A DNA stretch of 64,000 nt from an uncultured Methanolobus sp. (lineage in GTDB: Archaea > Halobacteriota > Methanosarcinia > Methanosarcinales > Methanosarcinaceae). The notes beneath the pieces are model-generated. The model made no database searches. It was given only the letters and a program-made list of their open reading frames with translations, and was not told the DNA's origin. This document shows positions 10,016 through 18,968 of the stretch, one piece after another. The position numbers were made by a program, and so were the translations under genes. The number at the start of each line of letters is the position of its first letter. Position 1 is the stretch's first letter. The stretch is taken from contig NZ_OY762426.1 of the NCBI RefSeq assembly GCF_963665675.1, positions 1,488,001 through 1,552,000 on the forward strand, read 5' to 3'.

Positions 10016-10141
10016 TTAGCATGTCCTGGATTGGATGAAAAAGTTTCCAATCAATAGTGATTCGATTTCAGCAAGCTTGTCACCAACCGAATGAAGGCGT
10101 TTATATTCTTCGTTTAGAGCAAAATCAGTAAAATCATCCAT
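10016..10141 (-). pseudogene. N-terminal remnant of an IS transposase
   Basis: Starting at ATG 10141, the frame reads MDDFTDFALNEEYKRL then GDKLAEIESL, then leaves frame. Shifting frame near 10050 restores IDWKLFHPIQDML, which continues the typical N-terminus of a Methanosarcina-type IS5-family transposase. Nothing of the catalytic part is nearby. A decayed fragment; the rest of 9886-10301 holds nothing else that I recognise. Confidence 0.55.
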
Positions 10142-10301
10142 GAATAGTAATTTGTTCAATTGATATCTAAATTTTAGTTAAAAGTTGGTATGGATGAAGT
10201 ATGTTTATCGAAAAGCTCTGATTTTTAGGTCTCAAATAAAGTTTGTGAATGGCCATTCATTATCATATACAACATGTACCATCTGTAGTGTACATTTTCA
10301 T

Positions 10302-10324
10302 TCATATGTTATATACATCATATG
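10302..10324. promoter_or_regulatory. Palindromic operator/promoter before the winged-helix gene
   Basis: Inverted repeat TCATATG (10302-10308) and CATATGA (10318-10324) around TTATATACA, which also looks like a TATA box. ATG 10341 lies 16 bp downstream. This is the layout expected for a self-repressing winged-helix dimer (inference). Confidence 0.5.
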
Positions 10325-10340
10325 AACATTTTTGTACATA

Positions 10341-11258
10341 ATGCTGAATTTCACCAAGATTGAAATATTCAGAAATCTGACTCAGCCTGCAACAATCACC
10401 GAGTTATCTGAAATCTTAAAGTTCGACCAGTCTACCATATCAAAAGCAGTTGACTCGCTCGAAAAAGACGGTTTTGTTGTGAGGCAAAAGAAGGGCAAAG
10501 AGGTTCATGTCAGTCGTTCTGATTCTTTGCATTCTCAGGCATTGAAAGACATTATTCTGGAATTTCCCAGAATTCCTTGGGATAAGATATTCACAACTTC
10601 CTCGTTGCATGTTTTGGGTGCATTGGAGTGCAAGCATTCAATAGCTGATATCGCTGGAATGACCGGATTGGACAGGAGAACGGTTTCATCTGCAATTCGT
10701 GAATCGGGTAAATATGGAATCATTCTCAAAATCGGGAACAAGTACATTTTAAGTGAACGTCATTCGTTGGTCAGGAAATTCGTTAGTAATTTCTGGCAGT
10801 ATGTGACAAACAAAAAACTCAGGGATATATCGCTGGAATCAGTTTTAATATGGCAAAGAGGTCCGGAATTTCTCTTCAAGCTTGATAATGAATCTGATAT
10901 GAATGTAACAGAGGTTAAGAATTGCAAAATTCAGCCGACTGCAATTAATGTATTTCACAAGTATGGCCTTAAAATATTGAGTGATACAGCGTATTTTTTC
11001 TGTACAAAAAGAAATCTCAGACCTGAAGATTATTTTATTCACACGATTTTGATTGATCCTCATAGTCCGATTTACAACTCATATGCTCTTGCCTTTTCAT
11101 CAAAGTTAGAACAAGCTGATCTGTTTAAGATTGGCAGACATTATAACATGGAAAATCATATCGAAAAACTTTTAGAGTATCTTGCAACTATGAAGAAAAA
11201 TAGCGATTTTGTTCTGCCGTGGAATGAATATGAAAGTCTGCTAAAGGATCTGGAATAA
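10341..11258 (+). CDS. Winged-helix transcriptional regulator (possible antitoxin of the next gene)
   Basis: 305 residues. The first 60 form a MarR-like winged helix (TKIEIFRNLTQ, ATITELSEILKFDQSTISKAVDSLEKDGFV). A second HTH is likely around residues 90-135 (HSIADIAGMTGLDRRTVSSAIRESGKYGII). The C-terminal half resembles the sensor part of archaeal regulators paired with nucleotidyltransferases. It ends 8 bp before a nucleotidyltransferase gene, an arrangement like AbiEi/AbiEii or similar toxin-antitoxin pairs. ATG 10341 is preferred to TTG 10332. The palindrome at 10302-10324 suggests autoregulation. Confidence 0.7.
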   Translation: MLNFTKIEIFRNLTQPATITELSEILKFDQSTISKAVDSLEKDGFVVRQKKGKEVHVSRSDSLHSQALKDIILEFPRIPWDKIFTTSSLHVLGALECKHSIADIAGMTGLDRRTVSSAIRESGKYGIILKIGNKYILSERHSLVRKFVSNFWQYVTNKKLRDISLESVLIWQRGPEFLFKLDNESDMNVTEVKNCKIQPTAINVFHKYGLKILSDTAYFFCTKRNLRPEDYFIHTILIDPHSPIYNSYALAFSSKLEQADLFKIGRHYNMENHIEKLLEYLATMKKNSDFVLPWNEYESLLKDLE

Positions 11259-11983
11259 AGGATAAAATGGATATGAGTTCAAAATTATTTGATAAACAAT
11301 ATCTGCAAAATGAATTTGAAAAACTGGATGATGCGCTGTCAGAGCATGTCGATATCTACCTAATAGGTGGCGGCTCGATGAGTTTTCAAAAGTACAAAGC
11401 TGCTACTAAGGATATTGATGTTGTAGTACGGTCTGATGAAAATCTGGTGCTGATAGAAAAGACGTTGAAATACATAGGTTACACTGTACCTGTTATTACA
11501 GATTCATATGAACAAATGGGGGCAAGGTCAATACTTGAAAACAGCGATCAATTCAGGTGGGATATTTTTGTCAATGTGGTCTGTGGGGGTTACAACTTTC
11601 AGAAGGCATGATCGAGCGCTCACATGAATTATTCCAATTGAAAAATATCGCGGTATATATGATCTCTCCTGAAGATATCTTTGTCTTCAAGTCTATAACC
11701 ACACGAGAAAGAGACCGTGAAGATATGTACACATTATTCAGCAAAGCCCTCAATTTTGATCTCATAAAAAAGAGATCATATGGCAAAATGAGAATAAAAA
11801 GACCGATTTTGCATGGATTGCATATTTCTTCACCGGTCTTGAAGAATTCTTTGATACATACAATATTTACCATCCGGTTTTCGATGAATTACAGGACATT
11901 GCTTACAATGATATGTTAGTTAATATGATTAGAGATAAGTTAAGGTCGGGTCCTTTAACTTTGAAAGACTTGAATTCAAACTT

Positions 11984-13262
11984 CAGTACTTCGCTAATTT
12001 TAACCGCTTAAGTCATCAAAATGCATTCGATAGCTTTATATGCGGCGTGAACGCCGCCATATGTCATTACTATCATTCAATTCAAGCCCTCATTCTAAAG
12101 TTGAATTAATACCGAAAAAATGCATTGACTCTGTCTTAAAACCGCTTACAGATAATATTGATATCAAAATCAATGGTTCTCTTACCTGTAAAGACCTATT
12201 TTATGCTTCAATATGTATGTCCATAGAGAATAGTTCAATCCACTCTATGTCAAAACACTATCAAGATATCCCTTGTGAAACATCTACAAGATATCATCTC
12301 AGGAAACTGAATCTTGAAGAGCTTGTTCGAATAAATAATAAAATCCTGCTTCAAGGTCCTATTAATACTCTGAAAACGGATAAGGAATATGAGTTTGCTA
12401 TCGATTTCACAAATGATCCTTACTATGGAGGAACTGATTCATCCAATGAAAACTATGTGATACGTAGTCAGGCCAAGAAGTCAACAAACTCATTTTATTC
12501 ATACGCTTCGTTATCCATAATAAACAAGAACGAGAGATTTACTATATCTGTTCTTCCAGTAGAAAGAAGCAAAACAACAGTCTATTACCTCAACTATTTT
12601 ATTGATACGTTAAATGATCTAGATCTAAAGATCAAGGTTCTTTGTTTGGATCGAGGGTTTTATTCTGTTGATGTTTTTAGATTTTTACAAGACGAAAAGA
12701 TTCCTCATATTACTCCAGTAGTAAAAAGAGGAAACAAGATCAAGCTACTACTTATAGGCAGAAGTGCAAGATCTGCTAAATATGTAATGAAAAATCCTCA
12801 GAAGGAAGAGGTTAGTCTGGATATCGTTATCGATGTCAAGTACCTGAAGGGTAAAAGGAACAAAACAGGGTGTGAAAATCTTGGATTTGTAGTCTATGGG
12901 CTTAAATGGAAACCCAGGAAGATCAGTAGTGTATACAGAAGAAGATTTGCTATTGAATCATCTTACAGGATGAGAAATATAGTCAAACCAAAAACATCCA
13001 CAAGAGACGTAACTTTAAGATATTTCTTTGCACTGGTATCGTTCCTGATTAGAAATACATGGCTCTTCATTCAGAAAAAGCATTTTACGATTGTAAAACA
13101 GGGTCCTCAGATAATTGATGAGGACAAATTCAGATTTGATAGATTTATCCTGTTTGTTGGAGAATGGCTTAGAAGAAAGATGAAGATTCAGTTGGTTGTA
13201 CGGTGTTTGAGGTAGAATGATTGCGATAAGGGGAAATGGGAGGGGAAATTAGCGAAGTACTG
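11984..13262 (+). mobile_element. ISH3-type insertion sequence, complete, with 5-bp target duplication
   Basis: 1279 bp. Terminal inverted repeats of at least 17 bp start CAGTACTTCGCTAATTT at 11984 and occur reversed at 13246-13262. The 5-bp direct repeat AACTT flanks it exactly (11979-11983 and 13263-13267). Contains one intact transposase gene. It interrupts the nucleotidyltransferase gene. A GC-rich hairpin (about 12038-12062, CGGCGT/ACGCCG) overlaps the transposase start region and could limit its translation. Confidence 0.9.
12061..13215 (+). CDS. ISH3-family transposase
   Basis: 384 residues from ATG 12061 (MSLLSFNSSPHSK...); an in-frame ATG at 12040 lies within the hairpin. The DDE catalytic fold is visible: FAIDFTNDPYYGG (first Asp), VLCLDRGFYSVDVFRFL (second Asp) and YRRRFAIESSYRMRNIVKPKTSTRD (Glu). 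These match the ISH3/ISC1225 group of archaeal elements. The frame is intact and both ends are complete, so the element may be active. Confidence 0.88.
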   Translation: MSLLSFNSSPHSKVELIPKKCIDSVLKPLTDNIDIKINGSLTCKDLFYASICMSIENSSIHSMSKHYQDIPCETSTRYHLRKLNLEELVRINNKILLQGPINTLKTDKEYEFAIDFTNDPYYGGTDSSNENYVIRSQAKKSTNSFYSYASLSIINKNERFTISVLPVERSKTTVYYLNYFIDTLNDLDLKIKVLCLDRGFYSVDVFRFLQDEKIPHITPVVKRGNKIKLLLIGRSARSAKYVMKNPQKEEVSLDIVIDVKYLKGKRNKTGCENLGFVVYGLKWKPRKISSVYRRRFAIESSYRMRNIVKPKTSTRDVTLRYFFALVSFLIRNTWLFIQKKHFTIVKQGPQIIDEDKFRFDRFILFVGEWLRRKMKIQLVVRCLR

Positions 13263-13375
13263 AACTTGAAAATAGATGGTCTTGAAGAGAAACTGGCATC
13301 TCTTGCAAAAAAAGGACAAATATCCAAAAAACGAGTCGGGTTTTTATTTTCTGGTAAGATGATCTAATTTTGATC

Positions 13376-14749
13376 TCACACAGGTTCCCCTGGTATATCA
13401 CCCATAATCTCATACGATATCTTCCTGTAGAGTGACAGGTACTCCTCGGTGGGTTCCACATCGTACTCGGAACGGATGTTGTAACATTTGCCAAAGGGTT
13501 TGCCTTCAGGGGGAGCATTGAGACGGTCAGCGTATCTGGAATAAATCTTTGCTACCAGTCTGTTGGCTTCAGCAAGGGTCAACTGTGTGGCAAGCTGTGC
13601 CATCTCTCCCATGAATCTTGATTCCAGTCCGGATGAATGGTCGGGAGCACTTCCACGTCTTCCGGTTGGGCCAAGCAGCATATTCCTGCCACAGACGGTG
13701 TCTCCTATTGCCTGTGCAGCTGTTTCGTAGAACATCATATCGGTACAAATGCCTGCAGCATTCCAGTAGTAGCGTGCAGTATAATAGTTCATGTTCCTGG
13801 AAATACCAAGTGCTGCCAGATTGGATGCCCATATTATCTCCTTTGCAGATGATGAGCCTGTATTAGCGTGTACTGCACCGGACGCGTGTATGCTTGAATG
13901 GGCCAGGACCTTTGATTGTAATGTCTCTGCCACGTCAATAATTGCCAGTCCTTCGGGTGAACCAATGCAAGCTCCTCCGAAAACAGGAACCTGCCCTGAT
14001 ATGTAGTGATTTCCGTGTTCCTGATGATAGATGCACTTTGAGAGAGTTTCATAATCTACCTTGAGATCGTCCATGTAGACTTCCTGGGGGTCTGCACTTG
14101 AATAAAGTTCATCAGATGAAACGAGTAAAGATGATGTTGTAAGCGTGGAGGTGCTTGGCCCAAGAATTGCCAGTCCCTCCCTCCCTGCTATTTTTGTAGC
14201 AAGCCTTTCATGTCTTGATGCTTTCAGGACAGCAAGCATCTCAAGGGGGCTTCGGGGTTGTATGTATTCCCCACCAAACTGGTTCATTGCTCCACTGTAG
14301 ATTCCCTGCACGACGTTTTCCTGCACAGAACTCAGGTTGATATAAAGGAAATTTTGTTCAGAGACACTTCCTCCGGTTGGACCGCCAATAATTATTGGTG
14401 GAAAAGATATCATAGGATATCGATGTGATACGACCACTTTTTCTTTAAGCCTGCCGATTTCGAGAGGGTTTGTAGTATTGAGTGCTTTAAGTATATCCTC
14501 TTCATCGATGTTAATAACTCTTTTAGTGCTTCTGCAGAATATTCCTACTGAGTGCAGAAGCTCGATGCCTGCCTCAAAAACAGCATCTCCCATTTCAAGG
14601 TCATCAGGAACAAAAACATTTGGATCATACTCTATGCCGTATTTCAGAGCCAGTTCCTCTGATTTTTTGAATACCTTGATGTCATGCTCTCTTTCTGTAC
14701 GCTTTTCTCCCTCAATTGCATATTTGAGGTACTTGTAGATGTTTTGCAT
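13376..14749 (-). CDS. MtmB homologue lacking pyrrolysine (substrate unknown)
   Basis: 457 residues, aligning over its whole length with monomethylamine methyltransferase MtmB: GIELLHSVGIFC, IIGGPTGGSVSEQNF, VPVFGGACIGSPEGLAIIDVA, AIHASGAVH-like HSSIHASGAVHANTGSSS, AAGICTDMMFYETAAQAI, SGLESRFMGEMAQLATQLTLAEAN and APPEGKPFGKCYN. Where MtmB has GRPGMGI-Pyl-GPETS, it has GREGLAI-L196-GPSTS, so leucine replaces pyrrolysine and there is no TAG. The residues matching E259 and Q333 of MtmB also differ (ISGQVPVFGG and TARYYWN, hence Gly and Arg). It stands alone, divergent from mtbA, with no corrinoid gene beside it. By analogy with Pyl-less MttB-family enzymes such as MtgB it may act on another methyl donor; a non-catalytic role is also possible. 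Confidence 0.85.
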   Translation of the reverse strand: MQNIYKYLKYAIEGEKRTEREHDIKVFKKSEELALKYGIEYDPNVFVPDDLEMGDAVFEAGIELLHSVGIFCRSTKRVINIDEEDILKALNTTNPLEIGRLKEKVVVSHRYPMISFPPIIIGGPTGGSVSEQNFLYINLSSVQENVVQGIYSGAMNQFGGEYIQPRSPLEMLAVLKASRHERLATKIAGREGLAILGPSTSTLTTSSLLVSSDELYSSADPQEVYMDDLKVDYETLSKCIYHQEHGNHYISGQVPVFGGACIGSPEGLAIIDVAETLQSKVLAHSSIHASGAVHANTGSSSAKEIIWASNLAALGISRNMNYYTARYYWNAAGICTDMMFYETAAQAIGDTVCGRNMLLGPTGRRGSAPDHSSGLESRFMGEMAQLATQLTLAEANRLVAKIYSRYADRLNAPPEGKPFGKCYNIRSEYDVEPTEEYLSLYRKISYEIMGDIPGEPV

Positions 14750-15375
14750 GACGAATCTCCTTCAAAAGAATAAGTTGCCAACAAAGGCAGTTTTGAGTTT
14801 TTATCTTAATAACAAATACAAACTGCTTCTGTTACTTATATTTTACTATATTGTACTATCTCATTCATGTATCTCAATATATAGAATGCCAATTGATGTT
14901 GAATTTTTTAATGGAGAATTGTATTTATGAATGAAACAGTAGTAATTATTATATGCAAAAATATTGCATCAGGAGTTATCTTACATAATCTGCATTTCTA
15001 TGGGTTACTTTTATCTGCCTGTTTTATTCTTCAACTTGCCCGCTTCAAACAAATAATATTTATATTTTTCGCTAATGCGGGACTGCAGAAAAATTACCAA
15101 TTCTCAATCAATATCTGAATTCATTCTCAATGTATTCATACTCTTTATGATTTTTTGATCTGTCTGTTTTATGGGATAAACAGAATTAGTAGTCGTTTTT
15201 TGTCTTTAATTTCTATGTTTTTTACTGATGAATAAATTCACTTCTTGATCTCCTATTTATTTCTTTCCCATTCGTTGGGGATAATCATGCTATATAATCT
15301 TGCCGACCGTTTATAGAAAAATATATATGTATGTGAAGTGAATCTGGAAATAATCACAATACGGAGATTAGATCT
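14750..15375 (+). promoter_or_regulatory. Divergent promoter region between the MtmB homologue and mtbA
   Basis: 626 AT-rich bp with no convincing gene; the short frames inside lack ribosome sites. A strong TATA region, ATAGAAAAATATATATG (15313-15329), lies about 47 bp before mtbA, so the mtbA leader is short. ATAGAAAAATATA also occurs before mtbC. The rest probably holds the promoter of the leftward MtmB homologue. Confidence 0.6.
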
Positions 15376-16395
15376 ATGACTGAATATACCCCTAAAGAAA
15401 GATTAGCACGCGCATTAACAGGCCAGTCTGTTGACCGGATGCCTGCAGTCTCAGTTACCCAGACCGGAACAGTTGGGCAAATGGAAGCCTGTGGAGCTTT
15501 CTGGCCTGAGGCAAACTACGACGCTGAAAAGATGGCAAGCCTTGCCGAAGCAGGTCATACTGTAATTGGCTTTGAAGCAGTACGTGTTCCTTTTGACATC
15601 ACCGCAGAAGCTGAGTTCTTTGGCTGTGAGATCAAAGACGGTACACAGGAACAGCAGCCATCCGTGATTGGTCCTGTTGTAAAGACAATGGAAGATATCG
15701 AGAATCTCAAAGGTTACTCTCTTGACAACGGCAGAATTAATGTCGTATGTGATGCAATTAAGATACTTGCAGACAAGTATGGAGGCGAACTTCCTATAAT
15801 GGGCAGTATGATCGGTCCTTTCTCCCTTGCTCAGCACATCAATGGTGACAACTGGTTTATGGAGATTATGACAAATGAGGAATTTGGTCTTGCACTCATG
15901 GAATTCACAACCGGGTTCAGTGTAGCATATGCAAAGAAAATGGTGGAGAACGGTGCCGATACAATGGTCATCATCGACCCAACCGCAAGTCCACAGCTTA
16001 TCGGCAACGAATTCTACGAGAAGTTTGTAGTACCTTTCCACAAGACGGTCTGTGATGCAATGCGTGAGCTCAATGTCCCAACCGTACTTCACGTATGTGG
16101 TGACACAACCCTGGGTCTTGGAGTCATGGAAACATGTGGTGTGGATGCTATCAGTGTTGACCAGAATGTAGATGCTGCAACCGCTGTAGGAAACGTGAAG
16201 AACGCTCTCATTGTTGGTAACCTCGACCCTGTAAACATGCTCTGGAACCAGACACCTGAAACTATAAAGGAACAGTCACAGAAGGTACTGGATGCAGGAA
16301 TCGGTCTCCTTGCACCTGGATGCGGTATTGTGAGCAAGACTCCTACCGAGAACCTTCAGGCAATGGTAGAGATGGCAAAGAGTCACAAGTACTAA
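15376..16395 (+). CDS. mtbA: Methylcobamide:CoM methyltransferase MtbA
   Basis: Zinc enzyme of 339 residues that transfers methyl groups from MttC, MtbC and MtmC to coenzyme M. Zinc ligands H239-x-C241 (LHVCGDTT) and C316 ([11 protein letters not shown]) are present in a uroporphyrinogen-decarboxylase-like barrel. The N-terminus [14 protein letters not shown] and the segment [16 protein letters not shown] agree with MtbA rather than methanol-specific MtaA, and the methylamine genes in this window support that. It has its own promoter and a GC-rich terminator at 16444-16499. Confidence 0.92.
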   Translation: MTEYTPKERLARALTGQSVDRMPAVSVTQTGTVGQMEACGAFWPEANYDAEKMASLAEAGHTVIGFEAVRVPFDITAEAEFFGCEIKDGTQEQQPSVIGPVVKTMEDIENLKGYSLDNGRINVVCDAIKILADKYGGELPIMGSMIGPFSLAQHINGDNWFMEIMTNEEFGLALMEFTTGFSVAYAKKMVENGADTMVIIDPTASPQLIGNEFYEKFVVPFHKTVCDAMRELNVPTVLHVCGDTTLGLGVMETCGVDAISVDQNVDAATAVGNVKNALIVGNLDPVNMLWNQTPETIKEQSQKVLDAGIGLLAPGCGIVSKTPTENLQAMVEMAKSHKY

Positions 16396-16443
16396 AAGAT
16401 GTGTGATTTTTCTTGAAATGAGCTAACACCTTGTTTCCCCTCC

Positions 16444-16499
16444 GTAGCACCGGTCCGTTTTAATATTCCCGGACCGGTGTCTGCTACCTCTTTTCTCTT
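16444..16499 (+). terminator. Terminator after mtbA
   Basis: Long stem CACCGGTCCG/CGGACCGGTG (16448-16479) extended by GTAGCA/TGCTAC, followed by pyrimidine-rich CTCTTTTCTCTTC. Confidence 0.75.
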
Positions 16500-16567
16500 C
16501 AGATAATTCCTGATAATCTCTTCTTTTCCACACATTTATATATACTGAAATTCTACTAGACGCAGAG

Positions 16568-17530
16568 ATGGCTCGCAGAAGAAAGAACAAAAATAAAGAT
16601 TCCAATGATGATGAATCCGGGATCACAGATTTTAAAAGCCTGTTAAGGAAGCAAGGCTACAGTCTTGCAGGCAGTCATAGTGCGGTCAAGACATGCATGT
16701 GGCTTCGCAGGTCAATAAAAGACGAAGGCGAATGTTACAAATCAGTATTCTATGGAATCACATCTCATCGCTGCCTTCAGATGACCCCGACTCTTATGTG
16801 TAACCAGAAGTGTCTGCACTGCTGGAGACCTACAGAAGTAGACGTTCCAATGCCCGTTGGATGGGACTCTCCAGTGGAAATAGTGGGGTCTTCAATTGAG
16901 TCACAGAGAAAACTTTTATCCGGTTTTGGAGGTTCTGCACCCCCTGAACGCTGGAAAGAAGGCAATGATCCAAAGCATGTAGCCATATCTCTCTCAGGAG
17001 AGCCTACTCTTTTCCCCCATCTTCATGAACTGGTTGATGAGTTCAGAGCACAGGATTTCACCACTTTTGTTGTAAGCAATGGTACAGTTCCTGAAATGAT
17101 AGAAAAGATCAATCCTGCCCAGTTATACATGAGCCTTGATGCTCCTGACAGGGAAACCTACGAAAAGGTCTGCCAGCCGAAATCACCTGCACTCTGGGAC
17201 AATATTCTCAAATCCCTGGAAATACTTAAGAGTAAGGAAACACGGATTGTTATTCGTATAACACTAATAAAAGGCGTCAATATGTTCGACCCGGAAGGTT
17301 ATGCAAAACTCATTAAAATTGCAGAACCTGATTACATCGAAGTTAAAGCCTATATGCACCTTGGTTTTTCACGTAAGAGACTTCCACGTGAAGCAATGCC
17401 TCAACATGATGAAGTAATGGATTTTTCAGAAGAACTGGCACAGCATCTTGGTTACAAAGTAGCTGATGATGTTGAGGTCAGCAGGGTTGTTTTATTGTCA
17501 AAAGATGGTTCTGTAAGTCATCTTGTATGA
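16568..17530 (+). CDS. taw1: tRNA 4-demethylwyosine synthase (TYW1/Taw1)
   Basis: Radical SAM enzyme that builds the tricyclic imidazopurine at G37 of tRNA-Phe from m1G and pyruvate. 320 residues, the short archaeal form without flavodoxin. The CX3CX2C cluster motif is C78-NQK-C82-LH-C85 in MTPTLMCNQKCLHCWRP. Family segments ISLSGEPTLFPHL and MSLDAPDRETYEKVC are present. The Trm5/TYW2-type methyltransferase at 21625-22428 would act in the same pathway. Confidence 0.92.
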   Translation: MARRRKNKNKDSNDDESGITDFKSLLRKQGYSLAGSHSAVKTCMWLRRSIKDEGECYKSVFYGITSHRCLQMTPTLMCNQKCLHCWRPTEVDVPMPVGWDSPVEIVGSSIESQRKLLSGFGGSAPPERWKEGNDPKHVAISLSGEPTLFPHLHELVDEFRAQDFTTFVVSNGTVPEMIEKINPAQLYMSLDAPDRETYEKVCQPKSPALWDNILKSLEILKSKETRIVIRITLIKGVNMFDPEGYAKLIKIAEPDYIEVKAYMHLGFSRKRLPREAMPQHDEVMDFSEELAQHLGYKVADDVEVSRVVLLSKDGSVSHLV

Positions 17531-17692
17531 CATCCCTCTTACATATTTTTATCTGTGAGGTTCACGATGCCGATATTTCAAAGTCTCCCGTTTAATTTCT
17601 GTCACAAGCTATATTTATAGCAAGGCATACATAAGCATCCAAAATAATCGAAGATATAGATAATCTCTTTACTAAAATGGAGTATTCACACA

Positions 17693-18937
17693 ATGTCAGA
17701 ACAATCTGCTCATTCAAAATATGAATTCAAAAAATCATTAGAGGAGTTACGTGCCCAAAAAGGACGTGGTACTGAACTCATTTCTTTGTATATCCCCCCC
17801 ACAAAGCAAATATCTGATGTTACATCCCAGCTTAAGAACGAACACGGTCAGGCTGCTAACATCAAATCAAAAGTAACTCGTGATAATGTGCAGGGTGCAT
17901 TGGAATCCCTGCTTTCAAGACTTAGATATGTAGAAGTTCCTGAAAACGGTATTGTTTTTTTCACAGGTGCTGTGGACATAGGCGCTAACAAGACCAATAT
18001 GGAAACACGCATAGTCGAACCACCACAGCCAATTGTCACATACAGGTACCATTGCGATTCCTCATTCTTCCTTGAGCCACTTGAGGAAATGCTCAAAGAT
18101 GCAAAGACATACGGTCTGCTTGTACTTGACAGGAGAGAAGCAACAGTCGGCCTTCTGGTAGGAAAGCGCATAGAAACTCACAGAAACCTGACCTCAACTG
18201 TTCCGGGAAAACAGAGAAAAGGAGGTCAGAGTGCTCACAGGTTCCAGCAGCTCAGGCTTATTGCAATCCATGACTTCTACAAACGCATTGGTGACGCTGC
18301 AAGTGATGTTTTCCTTACAGTAGATCACAAGGACTTCGAAGGTGTTCTCATCGGTGGTCCCTCTCCGACAAAAGAAGAATTCGAGTCTGGTGAGTTCCTG
18401 CACCATGAGATCCAGAAGAAAGTTCTTGGTCTCTTTGATGTTGCATACACTGATGAATCAGGTCTCTCCGAAATTGTAAACGCTGCCAGTGATAGGCTTT
18501 CAGATCTGGATCTTATGGTTGAGAAAAAACTTATGCAGCGTTTCTTTGCGGAACTGGTTTCAGATTCAGGAAAAGCTGCATACGGAGAAGCTCAGGTCCG
18601 TGAAAACCTGAGTATAGGAGCAGTCGAGGTTCTTATGATATCTGAGGCTCTGAGGGCTGAAAGACTCACTTTAAAATGCTCCAATGGAGATTATGAAGGT
18701 GCAATTACCCGTAATTTTAAACCAGGGGAGGAGGATACTTCAAACATACCCTGTCCGGTATGTGGAAATAACTTGGAGCTGCTTGAAAGAGTGGACATCG
18801 TGGATGAACTCTCAGAACTTGCCGACCAGATGGCAACACAGGTTGAGTTCATATCAACAGATTTTGATGAAGGTTCCCAGCTCCTGAACGCATTTGGTGG
18901 AATAGTAGCAATTCTCAGATTCAGTACCGGTGTCTGA
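17693..18937 (+). CDS. prf1: Peptide chain release factor aRF1
   Basis: Recognises all three stop codons and releases the peptide. 414 residues, typical of aRF1. Stop-codon recognition motifs N56-IKS and Y119xCxxxF125 are intact, as is the catalytic GGQ (177-179, in KGGQSAHRFQQ). A C-terminal zinc-ribbon-like CPVCGN is present. This is the same factor that must compete with pyrrolysyl-tRNA at TAG codons; no altered motif is visible. argS starts 31 bp after the stop. Confidence 0.96.
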   Translation: MSEQSAHSKYEFKKSLEELRAQKGRGTELISLYIPPTKQISDVTSQLKNEHGQAANIKSKVTRDNVQGALESLLSRLRYVEVPENGIVFFTGAVDIGANKTNMETRIVEPPQPIVTYRYHCDSSFFLEPLEEMLKDAKTYGLLVLDRREATVGLLVGKRIETHRNLTSTVPGKQRKGGQSAHRFQQLRLIAIHDFYKRIGDAASDVFLTVDHKDFEGVLIGGPSPTKEEFESGEFLHHEIQKKVLGLFDVAYTDESGLSEIVNAASDRLSDLDLMVEKKLMQRFFAELVSDSGKAAYGEAQVRENLSIGAVEVLMISEALRAERLTLKCSNGDYEGAITRNFKPGEEDTSNIPCPVCGNNLELLERVDIVDELSELADQMATQVEFISTDFDEGSQLLNAFGGIVAILRFSTGV

Positions 18938-18968
18938 TCTAATTATCATTATTAGTGTAGGTGTTATT

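Larger units (their letters stand above)
11267..13367 (+). pseudogene. Nucleotidyltransferase gene (DUF6036/AbiEii-like), two frameshifts plus an IS insertion
   Basis: The N-terminal part (11267-11611) has the nucleotidyltransferase signature IYLIGGGSMSFQKYKAATKDIDVVV. The protein then continues in a second frame from about 11590 (SEGMIERSHELFQLKNIAVYMISPEDIFVFKSI) and in a third from about 11772 (QNENKKTDFAWIAYFFTGLEEFF). The shifts fall at G5 (11585-11589) and A6 (11766-11771) runs. An IS interrupts the last part at 11984. Removing the IS and one AACTT copy joins LTLKDLNSN to LKIDGLEEKLASLAKKG and ends at TAA 13365-13367 in the same frame. The gene is therefore triply disrupted; its partner regulator upstream is intact. 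Confidence 0.8.

Noticed and set aside
14739..15118. Two short frames in the mtbA upstream region
   Set aside because: AT-rich, hydrophobic by composition, no ribosome sites; better explained as promoter DNA.
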